From assembly GCA_938041955.1 (NCBI GenBank), contig CALISD010000216.1:1-34079 (forward strand): 34,079 bases of DNA, given 5' to 3'. Both the position numbers and the translations under genes were made by a program. The notes beneath the pieces were generated by a model. That model saw nothing but the letters and a program-made list of their open reading frames with translations, ran no database searches and was not told the origin of the DNA. How positions within the stretch are numbered: position 1 is the stretch's first letter; each line of letters opens with the position of its first letter. The DNA comes from an uncultured Granulosicoccaceae bacterium (GTDB taxonomy: Bacteria; Pseudomonadota; Gammaproteobacteria; Granulosicoccales; Granulosicoccaceae). Below are positions 8,326 through 15,158 of this stretch, piece after piece.

Positions 8326-8715
8326 ATGAATAATTCGACTTTCAAAGTAATGGTGGTAGATGATGATGCCGACATCAGGTATGCGATCGCAAACATTTTA
8401 AGAAAGTGTGACTGTGATGTTATTGAGGCTACCACAGTAGAAGAATCGATTGATCAACTGCAATTAGATAGTTTCGATGTGATTTTCAGTGATATGCGCT
8501 TTCATGGAGGGCTTGGAGGAGAGGATCTGCTGGAACATGTGGTAGGGAATTTCCCTGATATCGATATGGTATTGGTGTCGTGCGCCATGGATAGTCGGCA
8601 GCAAGCTGAATTGATGGCTAAGGGCGCGGCTTGTTGTCTACAGAAACCTTTCTTCCGCGACACTTGCATGAGAGTGCTTGGCGAACTCGGCCAGGATCAG
8701 GGAAAGGCAGCATAA
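8326..8715 (+). CDS. Single-domain response regulator
   Basis: A 129-residue receiver protein. The acidic cluster VDDDAD (11-16), phospho-acceptor D56 in IFSDMRF, S85 in LVSC and K107 in LQKPF are all in place, so it should be phosphorylatable. There is no output domain. The sequence after the phosphorylation site is glycine rich (HGGLGGEDLLEHV). It is transcribed alone, away from the GTPase operon and towards the hybrid-kinase operon; it could be the target of either kinase. The ATG at 8326 has only a weak upstream GGATA as ribosome binding site. Confidence 0.92.
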   Translation: MNNSTFKVMVVDDDADIRYAIANILRKCDCDVIEATTVEESIDQLQLDSFDVIFSDMRFHGGLGGEDLLEHVVGNFPDIDMVLVSCAMDSRQQAELMAKGAACCLQKPFFRDTCMRVLGELGQDQGKAA

Positions 8716-9029
8716 TCTGCCATGTGCGTCTGCAATAAACATTCATCAAGTGCATCCAGTATGTACTGAATGACCATGTTCAATAGTTGTTATTTTATAA
8801 CCTGAGATGGTTTCAGGCTTAACAAGGGTAACTATTCAATCGGACATGAAGTGAATTCATATTCTCTACCGGTTTTGCAGTCTTTGTACTTTGTGAGGGT
8901 GTGCCGGTCGTGCCTGTTAATTAACCAAGCGGGTAGAAAAAGTTCGCGCGCAACATAGAGGTTGTTTTTAAGCGCGGACGACAATGTCACCGGAGGTGAC
9001 AGGTGCGCTCAGAATAGTTATCATCAGGG
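8716..9029. other. Convergent intergenic region, 314 bp
   Basis: This region lies between the ends of two convergent signalling genes. It contains a perfect stem at 8985-9001 (listed separately) and a weak CCTGA/TCAGG hairpin near 8801-8817. No convincing gene was found on either strand. Confidence 0.4.
8985..9001. terminator. Perfect 7-bp hairpin, possible terminator of hybrid kinase operon
   Basis: TGTCACC (8985-8991), loop GGA, GGTGACA (8995-9001). It lies 29 bp beyond the stop of the minus-strand hybrid kinase and between convergent genes. It lacks a T run on either side, so it may instead stabilise the mRNA end or be a protein-binding palindrome. Confidence 0.35.
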
Positions 9030-10235
9030 CTATTGTTGTAGCGGAAGAGTGAAATAAAATTTACTTCCGACTCCAATTTTGCTTTCCATCCAGATTTTAC
9101 CCCCATGCAAAACGACTATTTCTTTTGCTATGGATAAACCTAATCCGAGCCCGGCACCAAGGCACTCAACATCAGCTGTACCGACCTGATAGAGTTTGTC
9201 GAATATCCGTTGCGCGTCGTCTTCAGCAACACCACGTCCATTGTCTTCTACGGCAAACAGAATAGATTCCCGGTGTTCACCATAGTCTACGTGTAAACGT
9301 ATTTCAGGGCTTTCACCAGAGTACTTAATTGCGTTGCCTATGAGATTAGACATAACCTGAACCAGGCGGTCCTGATCTGCTATGACCGAGTGACCTTGAA
9401 GTGCATTGTGTATTTGTATATTACCATTCCGTTGACGTAACGTTTCGGCACAAGAACCAATGCTTAAACGGAGTATATCTTCGATAGGGCAAGGTGCGAC
9501 TGCCAGCGATAGTTTCTGTAAGTCGAGCCGGGTAATGTCAACAAGATCATCAAAGTGCCTGTTGAGCTGATCGCAACTGGTCAATGCATAGTCCAGCAAC
9601 TCGACCTGTTGGGCATTGACCTCACCGGCAACGCCATCGCGCACCAGAGATAGAAACTCTCTTGCTGATGCCAATGGAGTTTTTACCTCATGGGATACCG
9701 TCTGATAAAACTTGCTGATCTCGCTGTTCTTTTGCTCTAACTGGCTGTTCACTCGCTTCAATTCCTGAAACTGCTTTTCTATTGAACAGGTCAGTCTGTG
9801 CTTTGTCACCACGTTAGTAATGGAGCGGGTCAGTGAGTTAGCGTTTATATGTGCTTTGGGCAGGTAGTCGTCAGCGTCTGCTCTCAGAGCCTCACCAGCA
9901 GTGCCTTCGCTTCCATCAGCGGTGCACAGTATCGCAGGTGGCTTTCTTGTCAGTTCAGTTTGTCCTTCGCGAATAGAGTACAGGCACTCCAGGCCAGACA
10001 TATCGGGTAAGTGGTAGTCGATTAGCAGAACGTCAAAGATCTGTGATTGGCATTGCTCTATCGCACTCGCGCCGGAAGTTGCTGTGTGTACTTCATAGGT
10101 GTAGTCGTGGCTTCGAGCCAGTTGCCTGCGTAGCACTTGCAAGTACAATTCATCATCATCTATCAGCAGAATACGCAGGTAATCGGGGTTCGATTCTGCT
10201 ATTTGATTACTAAGATAGTCCTGTGCTGACGGCAT
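9030..10235 (-). CDS. REC-HisKA-HATPase hybrid histidine kinase
   Basis: A 401-residue cytoplasmic protein. The N-terminal receiver (about 20-140) has IDDDE (25-29), phospho-acceptor D73 in LIDYHLPDMSG and K127 in LPKAH. A helix and coil (145-175) lead to HisKA with H182 in SHEVKTP, then HATPase_c with N297/N301, DNGRG (331-335) and GLGLGLSIA (362-370). It has no sensor or membrane domain, so its input is most likely phosphorylation of the N-terminal receiver. It is the last gene of an operon of receiver, isolated DHp-like protein and this kinase; the gap to the DHp-like gene is 6 bp. All catalytic residues appear intact. Confidence 0.95.
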   Translation of the reverse strand: MPSAQDYLSNQIAESNPDYLRILLIDDDELYLQVLRRQLARSHDYTYEVHTATSGASAIEQCQSQIFDVLLIDYHLPDMSGLECLYSIREGQTELTRKPPAILCTADGSEGTAGEALRADADDYLPKAHINANSLTRSITNVVTKHRLTCSIEKQFQELKRVNSQLEQKNSEISKFYQTVSHEVKTPLASAREFLSLVRDGVAGEVNAQQVELLDYALTSCDQLNRHFDDLVDITRLDLQKLSLAVAPCPIEDILRLSIGSCAETLRQRNGNIQIHNALQGHSVIADQDRLVQVMSNLIGNAIKYSGESPEIRLHVDYGEHRESILFAVEDNGRGVAEDDAQRIFDKLYQVGTADVECLGAGLGLGLSIAKEIVVLHGGKIWMESKIGVGSKFYFTLPLQQ

Positions 10236-10241
10236 AGCTGA

Positions 10242-10535
10242 CTACTCTTGACTGGCAGTGGTGTTGAGTAATTCGTGTAATTGCGTATCAAGCGAGTCTG
10301 ATGCTCGGCCGAGCGCATCGGTACACACGCGAATATCTTCATCAGCGAGTCGGGTAAGGTTCTCCAGCAGGCTCTCGGGCAGGGCGTCTCGATGTTCCTC
10401 AACCACCTTGTCCAGAGACTCAGCCACATACCTTAGCTCTTCCGTGAATGCCCGTATATTGCACAAGGGTGCCATCAGGTCATGCTTTCTACGACCAAAA
10501 TCTGATGAACCCTGAGCGGCCTTTGGGTTGTTCAT
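10242..10535 (-). CDS. Stand-alone DHp/HisKA-like protein without kinase domain
   Basis: A 97-residue, largely helical protein. The segment RRKHDLMAPLCNIRAF (15-30) closely matches the H-box of phosphoacceptor (HisKA/DHp) domains, with H18 followed by D19 and P23. A second helix (about 65-92, LADEDIRVC to LHELL) would complete the two-helix hairpin. There is no ATP-binding domain. It overlaps the receiver gene upstream by ATGA and is 6 bp from the hybrid kinase downstream. The inference is a phosphotransfer shuttle, analogous to Spo0B or Hpt proteins but of HisKA type. Alternatively it is a kinase inhibitor or dimerisation partner. I know no named family for it. Confidence 0.8.
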   Translation of the reverse strand: MNNPKAAQGSSDFGRRKHDLMAPLCNIRAFTEELRYVAESLDKVVEEHRDALPESLLENLTRLADEDIRVCTDALGRASDSLDTQLHELLNTTASQE

Positions 10536-10921
10536 ATTTCTTGAATTGCATCAGCGGTGAAGCCGTCCATCGTGGTTTGGATAGCGTCAAGAAGCACAGT
10601 TGAGCCGAAAGGCTTTTCAAGGAATACACTGGCACCGTATTGTTTGGCTTTGCTCTTTAGGCTTTCTTCACGATTTGCGGTCATCATAATCGTTGGCATT
10701 GGGTCGCATTCGACACTGGCTTTCAGTCGGTCGAGTACTGTGAAGCCGTCCCCCCCCGGGAGGTTGATATCTACCAGTGCCAGATCAGGGTTGTGTTTGA
10801 CCGCCATGGAGATGGCTGAGATCGCGTCCTGTGCAGCAATTGCGCTGTATCCAAATGACTGCAAGCGAGTGCAAATAGCCAGAGATAGCTTTTTATCGTC
10901 TTCAACAACAAGTACCTTCAT
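10532..10921 (-). CDS. Single-domain response regulator, first gene of hybrid kinase operon
   Basis: A 129-residue receiver with VEDD (6-9), phospho-acceptor D51 in LVDINLPGGDGF, T81 in IMMTAN and K103 in LEKPF. It has no output domain. A good ribosome binding site (AGGGGA) lies upstream of the ATG at 10921. It is translationally coupled (ATGA) to the isolated DHp-like gene, which makes a relay of receiver, DHp and kinase within one transcript plausible. It could equally be the terminal target of the relay. Confidence 0.93.
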   Translation of the reverse strand: MKVLVVEDDKKLSLAICTRLQSFGYSAIAAQDAISAISMAVKHNPDLALVDINLPGGDGFTVLDRLKASVECDPMPTIMMTANREESLKSKAKQYGASVFLEKPFGSTVLLDAIQTTMDGFTADAIQEI

Positions 10922-11160
10922 AGAATTCCCCTATCTAGTTGTTTTTATTATCTGTACTCATGTGATATGAGCACTGAAAATCCTTGTGGTGCATGTTATC
11001 GACCTGTTCCCGGATACCTTTAAATGGGTGTATGCGGTCACACTAGAGACGCCCCGTATTGCTGTTTGGTGTGAGTGTACATGTTGGTCTGCGAGAAAGG
11101 TCGAGCGGAGGAGTGGCAGGCTGGCGCTTGTCATCAACTCAGCTACGGTGTTGAGAGCAG

Positions 11161-11340
11161 CTACTGAGATCGTTTAAATAAATTAGCGGACAGGTCTGCC
11201 AATTGTACGAACGGCTGACAATTGTTTGTGTGAGTACCAGTTACTTCGCAAAGCTCATGGGCAGATTCACCTTCTTTGCAAAGTGCAGCTTCTATAAGCT
11301 GCACTATATCAATTACAGGTTGGTGGACACTCACCCGCAC
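11161..11340 (-). CDS. Candidate small hypothetical protein, GTG start
   Basis: An open frame of 59 codons from GTG 11340 (an in-frame GTG at 11334 is an alternative) to TAG 11161. The translation looks protein-like: a helix around PVIDIVQLIEAALCKEG, two further cysteines (HELCEV, NNCQPF) and a hydrophobic C-terminal helix. There is no clear Shine-Dalgarno sequence and no ATG, so expression is uncertain. A perfect 9-bp hairpin (11283-11304) lies within the frame. I do not recognise the family. It could be a real small protein or an open frame by chance. Confidence 0.4.
   Translation of the reverse strand: MRVSVHQPVIDIVQLIEAALCKEGESAHELCEVTGTHTNNCQPFVQLADLSANLFKRSQ
11283..11304. repeat. Perfect hairpin GTGCAGCTT/AAGCTGCAC
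   Basis: Nine-base arms with a 4-base loop (CTAT), extendable by one A-T pair. There is no T run on either side. It lies inside the candidate small gene at 11161-11340. Confidence 0.6.
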
Positions 11341-11416
11341 TATTCACGAGATTGACGGATCCTCATTGGATCAATTCTCTGTGCGATACGTGTCGTCAAC
11401 TCTTGAATAGTACGAT

Positions 11417-13651
11417 CTAGACCCCTGAGTCGACGATTGCATTGAACGTCTGACTTGGTCGCATGACAGCACGACAAAGCTCTGGATCGGCATAATAGTA
11501 ACCGCCGATATCAACGGCTTTGCCCTGGACATCATTCAGCTCTCTGACGATCACCTCTTCGTTTGCGCTTAGCTGCTCAAATAGTGTTTTAAATTGTGCA
11601 GCCATATCTGCGTCATCGGTTTGATTGGCTATCTCTTCCGCCCAGTAGAGGCACAGGTAGAAATGGCTGCCTCGGTTATCCAGTTGTCCTACCTTGCGCG
11701 AGGGAGATTTGTTGTTATCCAGCAACCGGCCTGTGGCAGCATCAAGCGTCGTGGCAAGAATCCCGGCTTTTTCGTTGCCGTGCTTCAAGCCCATCTCTTC
11801 GATAGATACTGCAAGCGCCAGGAACTCACCTAACGAATCCCAACGCAGGTGGTTTTCCTCGGTCAACTGCTGCACGTGCTTGGGTGCCGAGCCACCAGCG
11901 CCGGTTTCAAATAGTCCGCCACCGGCCATCAATGGCACGATTGAAAGCATTTTGGCGCTGGTACCCAGTTCAAGAATAGGGAACAAGTCAGTGAGGTAGT
12001 CACGCAATATATTGCCGGTCGCAGAGATTGTATCCAGACCTCGAGCCACGCGCTCTAGTGTATAACGCATAGCCCGTACTTGCGACATGACCTGGATGTC
12101 GAGCCCGTCGGTATCGTGATCCTGCAAGTAGAGTTCGATTTTCTTTATCAGTTCATTCTCATGCGGCCGGTAGGGATCAAGCCAGAAAACAACCGGCGTA
12201 TCTGACTCGCGCGCGCGCCTTACCGCAAGCTTTACCCAGTCACGTATAGGAAGATCTTTGGTTTGACACATACGGAAAATATCACCTTCCTCCACCCGTT
12301 GTTCAAGCAGAACTTCACCGGTATCAATATCGGTTATTCGTGCAATACCTGCCTCAGATGCTTCGAAGGTTTTGTCGTGCGACCCGTACTCTTCTGCTTT
12401 CTGCGCCATCAGGCCAACGTTAGGCACAGTACCCATGGTGGCAGGGTCAAAATTGCCGTGCCACTTACAGAAATTAATTATCTCCTGGTAAATTCGTGCA
12501 AAAGTGGATTCCGGTATTACCGCTTTACAGTCATACAAGTTTCCATCACCGCCCCACATCTGACCACCGGAACGAATCATGGCAGGCATAGAAGCATCTA
12601 CGATGACATCACTGGGTGAATGAAAGTTGGTAATGCCTTTGTCAGAGTTCACCATGGCAAGGCGCGGGCGGCGCACTTTACATGCCTGCAGATCGCGTTC
12701 AATTTCTTCACGCTGTGAGACAGGGAGTTCAGCAATTTTTTCGTACAGGGTTGCCATGCCGTTGTTAACGTTAATACCTAACTCATCGAAGAAGTCACCG
12801 TGCTTATCGAATGCTTCTTTGTAGTAAATCTTAACCGCGTGTCCGAAGACAATCGGGTGAGACACCTTCATCATGGTCGCTTTAACGTGCAGGGAAAACA
12901 AAATACCTGACTCACGGCAATCTTCCATTTCACGCTCGTAAAACTCACACAATGCTTTTTTACTCATAAACATGAGGTCTATGACTTCACCATCCAGCAA
13001 TGGTATTTCTGGTTTCAGCACTTCGGTTTTGCCACTGTCACCGACCAATTCCATCCGAACGGTGCGGGCATTGGCTACAGTAGTCGACTGCTCACCATGG
13101 TAGAAATCTCCTGTGTGCATGTGTGACACATGGGTACGAGACCATTGCTTCCACTCTTCCATGGAGTGTGGGTTCTTTTTAGCAAAATTCTTAACGGCTT
13201 TAGGCGCTCGACGATCAGAGTTGCCTTCACGCAGTACCGGGTTGACCGCACTGCCAAGGACTTTGCTGTAGCGCTGTTGTAGTTCGAGTTCCCGATCATT
13301 CTGCGGGTCATCGGGATAATCCGGCAACGCATATCCTTTGGCCTGCAGCTCACTAATGCAGGCGATCAGTTGTTGCACCGATGCACTGATATTGGGCAGT
13401 TTGATAATGTTGACGTTGGGATCTTGTGTCAGGCGACCCAGCTCAGCCAGATTATTGGGCACTTGCTGCTTTTCGCTCAGATAGTCGGGAAACTCTGCCA
13501 AAACGCGAGCAGCGACGGAAATATCGCTGACTTCCATCTCAATGCCGGCGGCGGCGGTAAAGGTTTTCACTATCGGCAGTAGTGAAGCCGTGGCAAGCTG
13601 TGGTGCTTCATCAGTGATGGTGTAGATGATTTTCTGCTTGTTATCTGACAT
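11417..13651 (-). CDS. icd2: Isocitrate dehydrogenase, NADP-dependent, monomeric type
   Basis: A 744-residue enzyme converting isocitrate and NADP+ to 2-oxoglutarate, CO2 and NADPH in the TCA cycle. The length and sequence match the monomeric (IDH-II) family of about 740 residues, not the dimeric Icd: the N-terminal YTITDEAPQLAT, LREGNSDRRAP (about 140-150), the FYHGEQS block and the C-terminal segment NNKSPSRKVGQLDNRGSH are hallmarks. AAGGAAA lies upstream of the ATG at 13651. It is a lone gene, with over 600 bp upstream and about 500 bp downstream free of well-supported genes. No truncation is seen. Confidence 0.97.
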   Translation of the reverse strand: MSDNKQKIIYTITDEAPQLATASLLPIVKTFTAAAGIEMEVSDISVAARVLAEFPDYLSEKQQVPNNLAELGRLTQDPNVNIIKLPNISASVQQLIACISELQAKGYALPDYPDDPQNDRELELQQRYSKVLGSAVNPVLREGNSDRRAPKAVKNFAKKNPHSMEEWKQWSRTHVSHMHTGDFYHGEQSTTVANARTVRMELVGDSGKTEVLKPEIPLLDGEVIDLMFMSKKALCEFYEREMEDCRESGILFSLHVKATMMKVSHPIVFGHAVKIYYKEAFDKHGDFFDELGINVNNGMATLYEKIAELPVSQREEIERDLQACKVRRPRLAMVNSDKGITNFHSPSDVIVDASMPAMIRSGGQMWGGDGNLYDCKAVIPESTFARIYQEIINFCKWHGNFDPATMGTVPNVGLMAQKAEEYGSHDKTFEASEAGIARITDIDTGEVLLEQRVEEGDIFRMCQTKDLPIRDWVKLAVRRARESDTPVVFWLDPYRPHENELIKKIELYLQDHDTDGLDIQVMSQVRAMRYTLERVARGLDTISATGNILRDYLTDLFPILELGTSAKMLSIVPLMAGGGLFETGAGGSAPKHVQQLTEENHLRWDSLGEFLALAVSIEEMGLKHGNEKAGILATTLDAATGRLLDNNKSPSRKVGQLDNRGSHFYLCLYWAEEIANQTDDADMAAQFKTLFEQLSANEEVIVRELNDVQGKAVDIGGYYYADPELCRAVMRPSQTFNAIVDSGV

Positions 13652-14264
13652 CGGTATTTGGTTTCCTTGCTACTAGCCCAATTGAGAGGGTGCAATCTTA
13701 TCAATTTCTGTGGATCGACTGCTGCTTTATCTGAGCAATTTTTGGTCATTTAGCACGGTTTGTCCGGCTAATCGGGTGGCGGCGAGCTGCTCAATTGGAC
13801 CGTTGCCTGTGGACTTGTGCCGGTGTCGGCAACAAGGTGGGTAGGCGGTGTTGGCAGCTCGACGGGCTTTGGTTGTTCAGGAGGGAGTAGATGACAAATG
13901 CGCAATACGTTGACCTAATGGCTAACGGCGCTGCATCAGAATATCTGTAGCATGACTACGCTGAGCCAGCGGAACATATCGAAACGCTCGCGAAGCGTCA
14001 CTCGGGAATTGAAGTGGAGAGCGCCGCACAACCGGTGGCTGGAATCCATCTCGGAACTAACGCCATCATTTCATAAAAATTACTATTCGGTGTTGTATCT
14101 CTTCCATTTCTTGAAAAAAGCCTCGAGTGTTGGATTCCCGGTGTTCACTGATGCATCGTGGGCGGCGAAGTTACATCGTCTCCTTGCAGGGGTCGCAAGA
14201 AAAATATTGCTGCCGCCCCTCGACGATTTTTCAATGAATGCGTCTACTGATTCCACTTTATCGC
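13652..14264. other. Intergenic region, 613 bp, with a possible broken small gene
   Basis: This region lies between glutathione S-transferase and isocitrate dehydrogenase (both minus strand). The stretch 13891-14073 holds a short plus-strand frame interrupted by an amber codon (listed separately). A longer plus-strand frame from 13952 runs into the antisense of the transferase gene and has no recognisable domain. No terminator with a T run is obvious. Confidence 0.4.
13891..14073 (+). pseudogene. Small frame with strong ribosome binding site and internal amber stop
   Basis: ATG 13891 follows AGGAGGGAG (13879-13887) at ideal spacing. The frame reads 19 residues (beginning MTNAQYVDL) to TAG at 13948, then continues in the same frame for another 40 residues (with AEPAEHIETLAKRHSG) to TAA ending at 14073. 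The continuation looks as protein-like as the first part, suggesting one 60-codon gene broken by a stop. Alternatively it is a real 19-residue peptide, or chance. No family is recognised. Confidence 0.3.
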
Positions 14265-15059
14265 TTAAATTGAACGATATCGCTTGGCCAGTTCTGGCCA
14301 AAATTCAACACCATCAATGCGCATCTGCGAAGCCACCGTCGTTGGTATTCTATTTGCCACTTCATGCTGATAGCTTTCACGCGCTTGCATAGCAGCCAGC
14401 CAGTGAGTGATACGCGGATGGTCGTTAAGCCATAATCCTTCAAAGCCCAGACGTTCAAGGCGATCAATATAGGCAATCAATGCAATGTCAGTAATACCGA
14501 ATTCGCTTGTGGTAAGCCAATCACTTTGTTCAAGCGCATTGCTCATGTCATGAAATACACTGCGCAGCTGTAATAAGGCTTGTGACACATAGGGTGATTC
14601 CAGGCCGCGTTCAAACAGGTCCAGGCGCTTGTTCCTGGCGATTGGGTCAGGCATGCTCTCAAGTTGGGTGCTTATTTCTTCCAGCGTGTTACTCGCGAGT
14701 CTCTGTTTACGCATAACAGTGGAAAACGTTAGCGTGTTGATGGCTGCGTGAATGGCGATACAACGAAGCAACCAGTGACGGGCGGTTTCACCGTAAACCA
14801 GATCATCCGGCATCAAACGGCCATCGTTATGAATTCGATCAAGGTAGTCCAGTATCAGGCTCGACTCCACCAGTACTAGTTCATTGTCTACCAGAGTAGG
14901 CACAACCGCTGCCGGATTCAGCTTCATATAGGCCGGGTTAAATTGATCGCCTTTGGGTAAGTTGAGTTCTGCGCTTTCATAGTCGAGCCCGATTTCGGCT
15001 AATCCAATTCTTACTTTAACTGAACACACACTGGATATTCCGTGGTACAGCTTTAGCAT
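14265..15059 (-). CDS. Glutathione S-transferase family protein
   Basis: A 264-residue cytoplasmic protein with a thioredoxin-fold N-terminal domain (1-80: LYHGISSVCSVKVRIGLAEIGL, cis-proline in VVPTLV at about 54, and ESSLILDYL, the glutathione-binding ES pair) and a helical C-terminal domain (about 95-255). The catalytic position in the first helix is the S-x-C-S region, so it may be a serine- or cysteine-type enzyme. A strong ribosome binding site, GAGGG, precedes the ATG. It is the last gene of the PhyH-dimethylglycine dehydrogenase operon, 99 bp after the dehydrogenase. Its role in that pathway, perhaps handling formaldehyde or peroxide, is inference. Confidence 0.88.
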   Translation of the reverse strand: MLKLYHGISSVCSVKVRIGLAEIGLDYESAELNLPKGDQFNPAYMKLNPAAVVPTLVDNELVLVESSLILDYLDRIHNDGRLMPDDLVYGETARHWLLRCIAIHAAINTLTFSTVMRKQRLASNTLEEISTQLESMPDPIARNKRLDLFERGLESPYVSQALLQLRSVFHDMSNALEQSDWLTTSEFGITDIALIAYIDRLERLGFEGLWLNDHPRITHWLAAMQARESYQHEVANRIPTTVASQMRIDGVEFWPELAKRYRSI

Positions 15060-15158
15060 TTTATGGCCCTCATATATATGTCTGAAGTATTTAGAATTGC
15101 GATCTATCGCATGCTTGTTTCAGGTGTGTGATTGCATAGTGTTGCCTGTACCGTTTGG

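Larger units (their letters stand above)
10922..11416. other. Intergenic region, 495 bp, with a candidate small gene
   Basis: This region lies between isocitrate dehydrogenase and the receiver operon, both on the minus strand. It holds an imperfect palindrome (10954-10974, CTCAT/ATGAG arms) 33 bp upstream of the receiver start, and a possible small GTG-started gene with an embedded hairpin (11161-11340). GATCC/GGATC arms near 11358-11372 form a 5-bp stem after isocitrate dehydrogenase, without a T run. Confidence 0.4.

Noticed and set aside
10557..10970. Long plus-strand open frame opposite the receiver gene
   Set aside because: It is the antisense shadow of a receiver gene with intact D51, T81 and K103; the plus-strand product is serine rich and shows no domain.
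13948..13950. Amber codon read as pyrrolysine
   Set aside because: No pyrrolysine genes or methylamine methyltransferase are in the window and the frame is too short to judge; a nonsense mutation or chance is simpler.
13952..14392. A 146-codon plus-strand frame with a basic N-terminus (SQRNISKRSRSVTRELK) that faintly recalls the helix-turn-helix of IS30-type transposases
   Set aside because: The rest has no transposase features, it runs antisense into the glutathione transferase gene, and no terminal inverted repeats are visible.
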